Below are positions 9,064 to 16,418 of a DNA stretch of 29,268 nt, in pieces. The stretch covers positions 1-29,268 of the forward strand of contig CAZEHO010000037.1 of assembly GCA_964511945.1 (NCBI GenBank), in the 5' to 3' direction. Source of the stretch: CAZEHO01 sp964511945. GTDB lineage: Bacteria; Actinomycetota; Acidimicrobiia; Spongiisociales; UBA11373. The notes below the pieces were generated by a model that was given only the letters and a program-made list of their open reading frames with translations, was not told where the DNA came from and made no database searches. The position numbers and the translations under genes were made by a program. Within the stretch, counting starts at the first letter, position 1. Each line of letters starts with the position of its first letter.

Positions 9064-9081
9064 TAACGCATCCAGGCGTTA
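9064..9081. terminator. short hairpin after the kinase gene
   Basis: TAACGC at 9064-9069 pairs with GCGTTA at 9076-9081 around a six-base loop, 75 bases after the kinase stop. It lacks a U-tract, so its role as a terminator is weak. Confidence 0.3.
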
Positions 9082-9124
9082 ACAACCAAGTCCAGATCAG
9101 CCCGGCGACCTCGACTCATTCAAT

Positions 9125-9172
9125 GGCCCCCGGGCTTTTGCATGTCTGGAGGACGCTGTAAGCCCGAGGGCC
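9125..9172. repeat. long inverted repeat, 13-bp arms
   Basis: The arm GGCCCCCGGGCTT at 9125-9137 is matched by AAGCCCGAGGGCC at 9160-9172, pairing in 12 of 13 positions with a loop of about 22 bases. It lies between the kinase and the mttB homologue, which point toward each other, so it may be a bidirectional terminator. It also abuts a Rep-like gene fragment, so it may instead be an end or origin hairpin of a lost mobile element. Confidence 0.5.
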
Positions 9173-9229
9173 GAGTCTGCAGGATGGCGGCTGGCGTTGT
9201 ACCCGGGGGCGGGTGAGGCGGGCGGCTCG

Positions 9230-9405
9230 TTCCGTGGCCTGGGTGACCGTGCCAGCGGCGGGTCGGGTGGCGGCGGCTGGGAGTATGACCCGGTGCGGGC
9301 GGCTGATGAGGCGGTGCGGCGTGCCCGGGCGACGGTGCGTCGCTACTGCGCTGCGAATCTGCTGAACCGGCACATCACCCTGACGTATCGGGGTGAGGGA
9401 TGCCA
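9230..9405 (+). pseudogene. remnant of a rolling-circle-type replication protein
   Basis: The plus-strand frame reads AVRRARATVRRYCAANLLN followed by RHITLTYRGEGCH. A basic helix with RRYC and then a xTLTY strand resembles the start of replication-initiation proteins of actinobacterial rolling-circle plasmids or phage-like elements (from memory of the family, not searched). After GEGCH the similarity ends and the frame closes by 9466, so no HUH or nuclease motif survives. It lies between the 9125 inverted repeat and the 3' end of the mttB homologue. Confidence is limited because the segment is only about 45 residues. Confidence 0.4.
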
Positions 9406-9474
9406 CAGAAGGTCCTTGACTCCTTGCACGGCCCGGAGGGTTCGCGTCGCTGCTGGCCCTGAGTAGCTCGCCTG

Positions 9475-10965
9475 CTACCGGCCGAGTACCTCCATGTAGG
9501 TGCGCCACTGGTCGTCGTCGATGACGCCGTCGGCCCGGTATCGGGTTCGAGCCTCCTCGAGGATGTCTGCCAGCGCGGTCTGTTCGCCGTCGCTGAGCGG
9601 CAGGGGTGTGTGGTTGGCGAGAATCTCCTCGACCTGCTGCCGGGCCCGATCGAGCATGTCGTGTTTCCCGCTCACCACCCATTCGGAGTACGGCTGATGG
9701 TCGGTCACTGCGAGGAACGAGCCGTCCTCCTGCCAGAGCTCCCGGGTGTGCGAGTGCCCCAGGAACTGACCGGGCACCGGGCCGACTTCGTCGATGACGT
9801 CGACCGCCAGCGTTTCGTCGTCGATGCGGGCCCCCTGGAGGACCCGTCCCACCCAGCCGGCGACGTCGTCGTCCATGACCGCGAGCTCGTTGCTGTAGAG
9901 CAACTCGGTGCTGGATCCACCCTGGAAGAGTTGGAGGTTGGCACCGGACAGCGCGGCCGTCAGTGCGCCCGTCGACTTCTCGAAGCCCGCCTGGTAGTCG
10001 ATTTTCTTGGAGTCGCTGGCAAAGCCGGCATTCGACCAGATCGGGATGCCGTAGCGGCGCAGCATCTGGTTCAGCATCGCGGTGGAGACCGACACGGTCG
10101 CCCCACCCCAGATGTCGATCCCGCTCTGCATGTCGAGCGGGCCGGCCCCGTGGTGGATTGCGATCGCCGAGCCCTTTCGATACAGCTGGGTGATGACCGC
10201 CCAGCCCATGGTTTCGGCGACTTGGAGCACGAGGGAACCGGCGATCGTCGCCGGCCCCTGCGCTCCCATGGCAACGCCGAGCGCCGGGCAGATCGGCATC
10301 GCGGCGTCCAAATAGCGGAACGCAGCGTCGATCCCGCCCGGTCCGATCGTCAGCGGCGAGGCGTGCTCGATCTCGGGGAAGATGTCGATGCCGACGGCCT
10401 GCCCCATGGCGATGGCATAGATCTCGGAGTCCTGGATGTTCCCGGCGACCTGGGCCTTCGATGAGTGGCGGATCCCGCTGGCGAGGTTCTCCAGCATGCC
10501 CATGACGGGGGGGATCCCCTCCCGGTCGGTGTAGATCTCCCACGCTTCGGCGAGGTGCGTGTTGGGCAATGCGTCGGCCACGATCATGGCGTCGCGGTGT
10601 TCGTCGGTGGTGGCCGGCCGGGTCTCCCACGTATCGAGGTCCACGTACTTCATCCCCATGCCCTGCATGAAGTAGAGGGTGTCGCCGCCGACCATCACGT
10701 CCTGGTTGGGGTCCCGGGCGCGGATCCGGAAGTGGCTCGGCACGCTGCGGAGACAGTCCTCGACGAGCGCGGCGGGGAAGCAGACCCGCTCAGCGGCGTC
10801 ATCGATGCGGCAACCGCCCTCGGACAGCAGAGCACGAGCCGCCGGGTGCTGGACGCGCATCCCCGTCTTCTCCAGCACGAAGAGCGCGCCGCAGTGAATC
10901 GACTCCATCTCCTCAGGGCTGAGCATCTCGAGCGGGGGATACCTGCGGGTGAAGCCCTTGAGCAT
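9475..10965 (-). CDS. MttB-superfamily corrinoid-dependent methyltransferase (non-pyrrolysine)
   Basis: A 496-aa protein, the normal length for the trimethylamine methyltransferase (MttB) superfamily. The start is the ATG at 10965, with AGGAAGAGG upstream; the in-frame ATG at 10995 lacks this. Recognisable stretches include a N-terminal LSPEEMESIHCGALFVLEKT, the central MGMKYVDLDT and SPLTIGPGGIDAAFRYLDA, and a C-terminal TRYRADGVIDDDQWRTY. The gene has no internal amber codon, so it is a non-Pyl member like MtgB (glycine betaine), MtpB (proline betaine) or MtcB (carnitine). Members transfer a methyl group from a quaternary amine to a Co(I) corrinoid protein. The substrate here cannot be named. 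It is transcribed alone, from a promoter carrying both operator types described here. Confidence 0.9.
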   Translation of the reverse strand: MLKGFTRRYPPLEMLSPEEMESIHCGALFVLEKTGMRVQHPAARALLSEGGCRIDDAAERVCFPAALVEDCLRSVPSHFRIRARDPNQDVMVGGDTLYFMQGMGMKYVDLDTWETRPATTDEHRDAMIVADALPNTHLAEAWEIYTDREGIPPVMGMLENLASGIRHSSKAQVAGNIQDSEIYAIAMGQAVGIDIFPEIEHASPLTIGPGGIDAAFRYLDAAMPICPALGVAMGAQGPATIAGSLVLQVAETMGWAVITQLYRKGSAIAIHHGAGPLDMQSGIDIWGGATVSVSTAMLNQMLRRYGIPIWSNAGFASDSKKIDYQAGFEKSTGALTAALSGANLQLFQGGSSTELLYSNELAVMDDDVAGWVGRVLQGARIDDETLAVDVIDEVGPVPGQFLGHSHTRELWQEDGSFLAVTDHQPYSEWVVSGKHDMLDRARQQVEEILANHTPLPLSDGEQTALADILEEARTRYRADGVIDDDQWRTYMEVLGR

Positions 10966-11057
10966 TCGGGAACCTCTTCCTTGGTCGTTTCGCACCTGGC
11001 TTCCGATGGAACCCGATCGCGTGCGCCGCTGCGCCCCCGAGTGGAACCACCCGGATT

Positions 11058-11072
11058 ATTGATGAGATCAAT
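11058..11072. promoter_or_regulatory. operator type 1, upstream of the mttB homologue
   Basis: Perfect palindrome ATTGAT-GAG-ATCAAT, about 93 bases before the mttB-homologue start. The same 6-3-6 palindrome occurs before the Nudix gene and before folD. It is an AT-rich patch in GC-rich DNA. The likely binder is the XRE-cupin protein at 11969 (inference). Confidence 0.75.
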
Positions 11073-11082
11073 CAAATGATAG
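11069..11082. promoter_or_regulatory. operator type 2, copy C, overlapping operator type 1
   Basis: CAATCAAATGATAG matches 13 of 14 bases of the operator at 21973-21986 (read on the other strand as CTATCAAATGATAG). It overlaps the type 1 palindrome by four bases, so the two binding proteins would exclude each other. Confidence 0.6.
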
Positions 11083-11119
11083 GGAAGGTGGTTCGACCCG
11101 GCAAACGTCGGACGACGGT

Positions 11120-11330
11120 CAGAGACCGGCGTCGAAGAGGGAGCAGCAGCCGGCCGTCGAGGTCGGTGATCCGGGTCTGACTACCGATGAAGGATTCGGC
11201 ACCCGGGTTTGTCACCGACGAACACGATCCTGCCGCCGGCGACCGCCACCGATTCCGCGGCTTGAGATGAGGTTCCCGCGGACCAGATCCGGCCCCCGCG
11301 GAAGACGTGATCGGCCGTGGTGGAGCTCAT
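11120..11330 (-). pseudogene. amidohydrolase (YtcJ-like) N-terminal remnant
   Basis: From the ATG at 11330 the minus strand reads ADHVFRGGRIWSAG, then ESVAVAGGRIVFVGD, the typical N-terminal strands of YtcJ-like metal-dependent amidohydrolases. After VGDKPG the frame is wrong, but a shifted frame continues AESFIGSQTRITDLDGRLLLPL, which is the next conserved stretch of that family (normally followed by the metal-binding His-x-His). The catalytic barrel is entirely missing. So about 75-80 residues with one frameshift remain. The gene start faces the perfect palindrome at 11391, which suggests it once belonged to the same regulon. Confidence 0.65.
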
Positions 11331-11390
11331 CGCTCGGCTCCGTCCGAGGAGAGGAGGGCATTGATCACACGGACCACGCGAGCACGGCCA

Positions 11391-11417
11391 ATGAACATTG
11401 ATAGAATCAATGTTCAT
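11391..11417. promoter_or_regulatory. operator type 1, extended perfect palindrome
   Basis: The arm ATGAACATTGAT (11391-11402), spacer AGA, then the exact reverse complement ATCAATGTTCAT (11406-11417). It contains the shared ATTGAT-N3-ATCAAT core plus six more paired bases per side. It sits 40 bases before the Nudix start and 61 bases from the amidohydrolase remnant start. TAGAAT inside it could be a -10 box, so a bound protein would block transcription. Confidence 0.8.
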
Positions 11418-11456
11418 GGTATCGCCCGAGATGGGCGAAGACGACGGCAGGACGTT

Positions 11457-11921
11457 ATGGAGCACCCGTCACCACAGGAAGGGAATCCCCGCCCCGCCGT
11501 CGGCGTGGTGGTGATCGAGGCGGGCTGCCTGCTGCTCATCCAGCGATCGAAGGATCCATTCCGGGGATGCTGGGCTGTCCCGGGGGGCAAGGTGCGCTGG
11601 GGCGAAACGCTCCGCGATGCCGCCGCCCGTGAAGCCAGGGAGGAAACCGGTCTCATCCTCGAGATCGGCGACGTCGTCTGGGTCGGAGAGATGATGAGTC
11701 CGTCCGCAGACCGGCCGTCGAAACACAACGTTCTGATCGACTTCCGCGCCACCGTTCTCGATGGTTCGCTGGTTGCGGGGAGCGACGCCGCCGATGTCGC
11801 TCTCGTCCCACTCCGGCAAGTCCGCAGTCTCGACCTCACCCCGACGATGCATGAACTACTAGACGTCCTCGAACTCGATCTCATCGAGGCGGCGCCGCCG
11901 GCGGCGGGCACAGTTAGGTGA
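11457..11921 (+). CDS. Nudix hydrolase
   Basis: A 154-aa protein starting at the ATG at 11457 with AGGA seven bases upstream. The in-frame ATG at 11307 would run through the palindrome and is rejected. The Nudix box is complete: GKVRWGE, seven residues, then REAREETGL, in residues about 42-64. Upstream is the strand AVGVVVIEAGCLLLIQRS and WAVPGG. The family hydrolyses nucleoside diphosphates linked to another group, for example ADP-ribose, NADH or oxidised nucleotides. The substrate is unknown. It is followed after 47 bases by the XRE-cupin regulator on the same strand, probably in one transcript under the 11391 palindrome. Confidence 0.88.
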   Translation: MEHPSPQEGNPRPAVGVVVIEAGCLLLIQRSKDPFRGCWAVPGGKVRWGETLRDAAAREAREETGLILEIGDVVWVGEMMSPSADRPSKHNVLIDFRATVLDGSLVAGSDAADVALVPLRQVRSLDLTPTMHELLDVLELDLIEAAPPAAGTVR

Positions 11922-11968
11922 TCCCGATGCACGACCCGCTCAGGCGTCGCTGGTAGAGGCCAATACCG

Positions 11969-12583
11969 ATGCCTACCGATCGCGACCAGAGTCGTGGGGA
12001 GCCTCCGGTCGAGGCCGCGGAAGTCGACGGCGCCGAACTGGCGACGACGCTCGGAGCGGTGCTGCGGCGGCATCGCAAGGAACGCGGTCTCACCCTGCAG
12101 CAGCTCGCCGATCGATGCGGATTGTCGCAGCCGTTCCTGAGCCAACTCGAGAACGGCCGGGCGATGCCCAGCTTGCTCGCCCTGCATCAAGTAGCGGCGG
12201 CCCTGGAAACCTCCCCGCAGGAGCTGTTACAGCCCCATGGGTCGGATGAGATCAGATTGGTGCGGGCCGCCGACAACCCATCGTTCGAGCTGGGGCCGGG
12301 GACCACCATCAGCTTCCTGATCGAAGGATCCGGGCATTCGATGCAGGCCAATCTCGTCGTCGCCCAGCCGGGGGCCAAGGCCGTCCATCAGCCGTCCCAC
12401 AACGGTGAAGAGACGGTGTATGTGCTCGAGGGATCGATGTCGGTGCTGCTCGAGGGGCACGACCCGGTCGACCTCGACATGGGCGACGCCTACGCCTACC
12501 CGGCCCACATCCCCCATGAGTGGTGGAACCGGGGCGACGTCAAAGTCGAATTCCTCTTCATCAGCGTTCCCCCTTCGTTCTAG
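11969..12583 (+). CDS. XRE-family regulator with C-terminal cupin domain
   Basis: A 204-aa protein. Residues about 25-82 are an XRE helix-turn-helix (LGAVLRRHRKERGLTLQQLA, then LSQPFLSQLENGRAMPSLLA). Residues about 120-200 are a cupin barrel (HNGEETVYVLEGSMSVLLEG, then DMGDAYAYPAHIPHEWWNRG) with histidine and glutamate residues that could bind a metal or effector. Such regulators typically control amine, amino-acid or polyamine catabolism in response to a small molecule (family knowledge). It is the only intact DNA-binding regulator inside the C1 island and the best candidate to bind ATTGAT-N3-ATCAAT. It would then regulate itself, as it lies downstream of the Nudix gene. Confidence 0.9.
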   Translation: MPTDRDQSRGEPPVEAAEVDGAELATTLGAVLRRHRKERGLTLQQLADRCGLSQPFLSQLENGRAMPSLLALHQVAAALETSPQELLQPHGSDEIRLVRAADNPSFELGPGTTISFLIEGSGHSMQANLVVAQPGAKAVHQPSHNGEETVYVLEGSMSVLLEGHDPVDLDMGDAYAYPAHIPHEWWNRGDVKVEFLFISVPPSF

Positions 12584-12773
12584 GAGCCCGCTGAGCAATG
12601 CATGTCGCACATCTCGACGACCAGTCATCACCACTCGCGGTGTCCTCGGTCCCACCATTCCCGCACGAGGAGTGGCGGAACCTGCGTCCTTGCGATTGGC
12701 GCGCCTGGCCGCCGATCAACGTGCCCGGCGGGCACGCCACATCGGCATTACTCGCCAGACTCCCAGCGCCGGA

Positions 12774-14840
12774 TCAGTGAGGGTCCGTGAAGCGTTCCGA
12801 CATCGGGTCAGGCTGCTGGTCGCCGATCAGGTGAGCGATTGAGGCGAACCGCTGTGACATGTGCGGGAGGTTCAGTGCCTGCAGGTACGCATCTTGAAAT
12901 GCCGGATCGGTGGGAAGCTCGACTCTGCGGATGGAACGAGCGACCGCCTGGGCCTCGATCCGCTTCTCCCGGTTGAGCAGCGCAATCCGGGCTCCATCAC
13001 CGGCTGCATTGCCGACGGAGAACACTCGATCCAGCGGGCAATCCGGGATCATCCCCAGGATCATGGCCCGTGCCGTATCGATGTGGGAGCCGAACGCGCC
13101 GGCCAGGATGATGCGGTCGGGTGTCTCGATCCCCAATTCGCGCAGCAGCAGTTGTCCGGCGGTGTACAGCGCCGCCTTCGCCAGCTGGATCTGGCGGACG
13201 TCTTCGAGTGTGATTGGGATGTCCCGTCCGATTGAGGTCTCAGAGGCGCGAGCGACGACGTACTCCCAGCCCAGCTCTCCGCGGCGGATGCGATCCGACT
13301 CGAGACCCGGCGAGAAGTGGCCCCGGGACGTGATGATCCGGGTCCGGAACATCTCGGCGACACCGTCGATGATCGCCGACCCGCAGATGCCCTTGACCGG
13401 CCCGTGGCCATCGGCAGTGAGGGCGGCGTCCCACTCGCCGGGTCCCCAGCCGTCGGTCCCGATGACCCGGAAGCGGGGTTCGAGGGTCTCGGGGTCGATC
13501 TCGATGTGTTCAATTGCCCCGTTGGCCGCCCGCATTCCGTACTCGATGTGGGCGCCTTCGAAGGCCGGACCGGTCGGCGTCGAAGTACAGACGAGTCCGT
13601 CGCGGTTGCCGGCGATCAGTTCGGCGTTGGTTCCGATGTCGATTACCAGCACGTTCTCATCCTGGAAGTGCGGCTCCTCGACGATGGCCACCGCCATCGC
13701 ATCCGCCCCCACGAAGCTGGCCGCGATCGGGAGGACGTGCAGGTTGGCGCCGGGCCCGGCGCCAATGCCGAGGTCGGCGGCCGGAATGTCGACGGCTCGA
13801 TCCAATGCGGGCACGAACGGCACCCTGCTCAGATTCCGGGTGCTGATGCCGAGCAGGAAGTGGTGCATCGTCGTGTTGCCGACGGCGGTGATCTCGGCGA
13901 TGTCCTCCGGCACGACGCCGTGGGATCGGCACAGTCGCTCGATGAGAGTGTTGATGCCCGCGATCAACGCGTCGTGGAGGGTGGCGAGACCGGCGTCGTG
14001 CTCGATCTCGTATCGCATCCGGGACATGATGTCGTCACCGAACGACGTCTGCGGGTTCATTATCGAGTCGGCGCCGACGAGGTCCCCGCTGTCGAGGTCG
14101 CAGAGGTACGCCGCGATCGCGGTGCTGCCGATGTCAACGGCGATGCCGAAAACCTGCTCGTGGAACCCGGGCCGGATGTCGAGGACGGTTCGGTCGTGCC
14201 ACACCGTGACGGTGACCTTGCCGTCCGCGTCCCGGAGGGCACCTCCGACGGTTCGGATCACCGGGAGGGGGAAGTTGAGGTCGCCTGCGTCCGGAGCTTC
14301 CCATCCGGTTCCGCGGTGCACCCTGGTCATCGCCTCGACGAGTTCGCCGGCAAGCCGCTCGATGTCGCCGTGTGGCCGCTCCAGGACGGCGGGTTCCACG
14401 TTGAGGTAGTAGCGGCGGATCGCAGGATGAAGATCGATGTGACGGTCGGTCGCGGCCTTGCGGATGACCTGGCGGTTGCCGCGGCTCGACTCGGGAACAA
14501 ACACGACGAGATCCCCGTGAACCCGGGCCTGGCAGGACATCCGCAGCCGATCGGGGTCGATGCCCATCCGGCGCCAGGTCTGCATGCGCTTGGTGATCCA
14601 TGCCGCCTCGTCGGCTTCGGCCGGGGACGCATGGGCGGGGGAGGAAACGATCGGACCGAACGTGCCCTCTTCGATGATCACCCGGCACTTTCCGCAGGTG
14701 GCGGCGTCGGCGCAGATGCTCTCGATCTCGACGCCGAGCGCGGCGGCGGCCTCCCGGATGCTGGTTCCCTCATCCACCGATCCGCGGGCGCCGGAGGGCT
14801 GGAACACCAGCGTGTGGCGCGCCGCGCCGGATCCGCTCAA
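12774..14840 (-). CDS. RamA-type ATP-dependent corrinoid protein reactivator (2Fe-2S and DUF4445)
   Basis: About 688 aa. I place the start at the TTG at 14840, which overlaps the metF stop; the longer frame to 14936 lies inside metF. Residues about 9-110 form a plant-type ferredoxin domain with Cys43, Cys49, Cys52 (CADAATCGKC) and Cys103 (RMSC), binding one [2Fe-2S] cluster. A linker follows, then an ASKHA/DUF4445 ATPase domain with two glycine-rich phosphate loops, FGIAVDIGSTAIAAY and VLVIDIGTNAELIAG. The family reduces corrinoid proteins that have been oxidised to Co(II) back to Co(I) with ATP, supporting MttB-type methyltransferases. It is the last gene of the folD operon. Confidence 0.9.
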   Translation of the reverse strand: MSGSGAARHTLVFQPSGARGSVDEGTSIREAAAALGVEIESICADAATCGKCRVIIEEGTFGPIVSSPAHASPAEADEAAWITKRMQTWRRMGIDPDRLRMSCQARVHGDLVVFVPESSRGNRQVIRKAATDRHIDLHPAIRRYYLNVEPAVLERPHGDIERLAGELVEAMTRVHRGTGWEAPDAGDLNFPLPVIRTVGGALRDADGKVTVTVWHDRTVLDIRPGFHEQVFGIAVDIGSTAIAAYLCDLDSGDLVGADSIMNPQTSFGDDIMSRMRYEIEHDAGLATLHDALIAGINTLIERLCRSHGVVPEDIAEITAVGNTTMHHFLLGISTRNLSRVPFVPALDRAVDIPAADLGIGAGPGANLHVLPIAASFVGADAMAVAIVEEPHFQDENVLVIDIGTNAELIAGNRDGLVCTSTPTGPAFEGAHIEYGMRAANGAIEHIEIDPETLEPRFRVIGTDGWGPGEWDAALTADGHGPVKGICGSAIIDGVAEMFRTRIITSRGHFSPGLESDRIRRGELGWEYVVARASETSIGRDIPITLEDVRQIQLAKAALYTAGQLLLRELGIETPDRIILAGAFGSHIDTARAMILGMIPDCPLDRVFSVGNAAGDGARIALLNREKRIEAQAVARSIRRVELPTDPAFQDAYLQALNLPHMSQRFASIAHLIGDQQPDPMSERFTDPH

Positions 14841-15823
14841 GCGGGAACCTGAGTGACGGAAACGTCCGGTTCCGGGATCTCGGGTCGGGGGTGCAGCCCG
14901 AGGCGGGTGACGATTTCGGGCATGATCGCGGCCCACGACACCGCCATCACGTGGAGCCCGCGGACTCCCTCGATCTGGCGGACTTCTTCGGCGATCTCAA
15001 TCGCGATCTCGGCGCCCGTCGCAGCGGCCTGCTCCTTGTCGAGTCCGCGCATCCGTTCGACGATTTCGTCGGGGACATCCATTCCGGCGACCTGGTGCTT
15101 CATGTATTCGGCTCCGCGAGCAGAACGTATCGGCCCGATCCCGGCGAGGATCGCCACCTTCTCGTGGAGTCCCATGTCGACGACCTGCTTCATGTACTCG
15201 CGGAAGCGCGGGACGTTGTAGATCAGCTGGGTCTGGATGAACTGAGCGCCGGCGGCCACCTTCTTCGCCAGCCGCGTTGGCCGGAACTCGAACGGCGGTG
15301 CGAACGGATTTGCCGCGGCTCCGATGAAGTACTCCGGGGCGATCTTCGGGATTTGTGCGCCGTTCTCGAACACCTGGTCGTCGCGCATCATCCGCAGGAT
15401 GCCGATCAGATTCATCGAGTCGATCTCGAACACACCCTGGGCCTGGGGATGATCTCCCCAGATGGGCGTATCGCCGCTGAGGGCGAGCACATTCTTGATG
15501 CCGAAGACCGACGCACCGAGCAGGTCGGATTGGATGCCGAGCCGGTTGCGGTCGCGGCAGGTCACCTGGAGAATCGGCTCCATTCCCGCCTGCTGCAGCA
15601 TGATGCTGACCGCCATGCTCGAGGTGTGGACCCGCGCCGACTGGTTGTCGGTGACGTTGAAGGCGTCGCCGTAGGACCGCAGCATGTCGATCTGCCGTTC
15701 GATGGCGCCCCGGTTCGGCCCGACCGGCGGGGAGACCTCGAGCGTGACGACGAAGTGGCCGGCGTCGAGCACCCGGGCCAGATTGCTGGAACCCTTCGGG
15801 GTCGTCGTGGTGCTCGTCGTCAT
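14837..15823 (-). CDS. metF: methylenetetrahydrofolate reductase
   Basis: A 328-aa TIM-barrel protein of the MTHFR family. It begins with FVVTLEVSPPVGPNRGAIER, the usual first strand with the catalytic glutamate. It continues with AFNVTDNQSARVHTSS, LQVTCRDRNRLGIQSDLLGA and VLALSGDTP, the flavin and folate-binding strands. It interconverts 5,10-methylene-H4folate and 5-methyl-H4folate. In this operon the likely direction is oxidation of methyl-H4folate (inference). The ATG overlaps the metV stop (ATGA) and its stop overlaps the ramA-like start, so the three are translationally coupled. Confidence 0.92.
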   Translation of the reverse strand: MTTSTTTTPKGSSNLARVLDAGHFVVTLEVSPPVGPNRGAIERQIDMLRSYGDAFNVTDNQSARVHTSSMAVSIMLQQAGMEPILQVTCRDRNRLGIQSDLLGASVFGIKNVLALSGDTPIWGDHPQAQGVFEIDSMNLIGILRMMRDDQVFENGAQIPKIAPEYFIGAAANPFAPPFEFRPTRLAKKVAAGAQFIQTQLIYNVPRFREYMKQVVDMGLHEKVAILAGIGPIRSARGAEYMKHQVAGMDVPDEIVERMRGLDKEQAAATGAEIAIEIAEEVRQIEGVRGLHVMAVSWAAIMPEIVTRLGLHPRPEIPEPDVSVTQVPA

Positions 15824-16392
15824 GATGCGATGACCTCCGATGCATGCTGGGGCCCGCTGCCGATTCCGGACACGACCTGATCACGGCCGATTGCGAACGT
15901 CACCCACGATGCGGTGCCGTGGAGCTGCCAATCCACCGGCGGGTTGAGGCCGCCGATCTGGTCGGCGTAGCAGGTCATGGCCGAGCGTGCGACGGCCTTG
16001 ACCCACACACAATCTGCCTCCGGGAACACCTCACATCTACCGTCCAACCGAACCCCGCCGCACGGCCCGTTGCGGAGCTGTTTGGGACAGGTCATCGGGC
16101 ACGTCATCCCCGTGGAGTGCAGGATGCACTGCCCGCACATCCGGCAATCGAAGATCGGGCGCTTCACGAGTTCCTCAACCGGTTTCACCCAGCGAGATGA
16201 ACGCTTGACACCGAAGCGCTCAAACCAGCCACCGAGGCGGCTGAGGACTGCTTCGGCGGCTTTCCATGTCCACACCAAGGGACCTGGGTGGTCCTGCAGG
16301 AAGAACCGGATCCGTCTCCAGATGCCGTTCTCCTTCCGATTGCCGAAGCGGAGCGCTTCCGTATGGGCTTCGTACTGTGCGCTATCGGTCAC
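15820..16392 (-). CDS. metV: MetV-like MTHFR-associated cysteine-rich protein
   Basis: A 190-aa protein starting with GTG at 16392. Its core is a cysteine-rich segment: CRMCGQC near residue 82, then TCPMTCPK, NGPCGGV and GRCEVFP. This is the MTHFR_C (PF12225) pattern seen in MetV of acetogens, where MetV pairs with MetF and carries metal or Fe-S sites that let MetF use an electron carrier other than NAD(P)H. The start is 26 bases after the preceding gene and the stop overlaps metF by four bases. The electron acceptor used here is unknown. Confidence 0.85.
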   Translation of the reverse strand: MTDSAQYEAHTEALRFGNRKENGIWRRIRFFLQDHPGPLVWTWKAAEAVLSRLGGWFERFGVKRSSRWVKPVEELVKRPIFDCRMCGQCILHSTGMTCPMTCPKQLRNGPCGGVRLDGRCEVFPEADCVWVKAVARSAMTCYADQIGGLNPPVDWQLHGTASWVTFAIGRDQVVSGIGSGPQHASEVIAS

Positions 16393-16418
16393 GTCGGCCC
16401 GTCCTGTTCTCTGCGTCC

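Noticed and set aside
9061..9081. GCCTAAC ... GCGTTAA as an integron attC site
   Set aside because: The first box fits the attC consensus, but no matching GTTRRRY partner or array follows and no integrase is present.
9475..9477. TAG stop of the mttB homologue as a pyrrolysine codon
   Set aside because: It ends a protein of normal length (496 aa), whereas pyrrolysine lies in the middle of MttB.
13317..14852. A 511-aa plus-strand ORF (and a second of 499 aa at 12910-14409) opposite the RamA-like gene
   Set aside because: Antisense shadows of a GC-rich gene; they lack domains and SD sites and have unusual composition.
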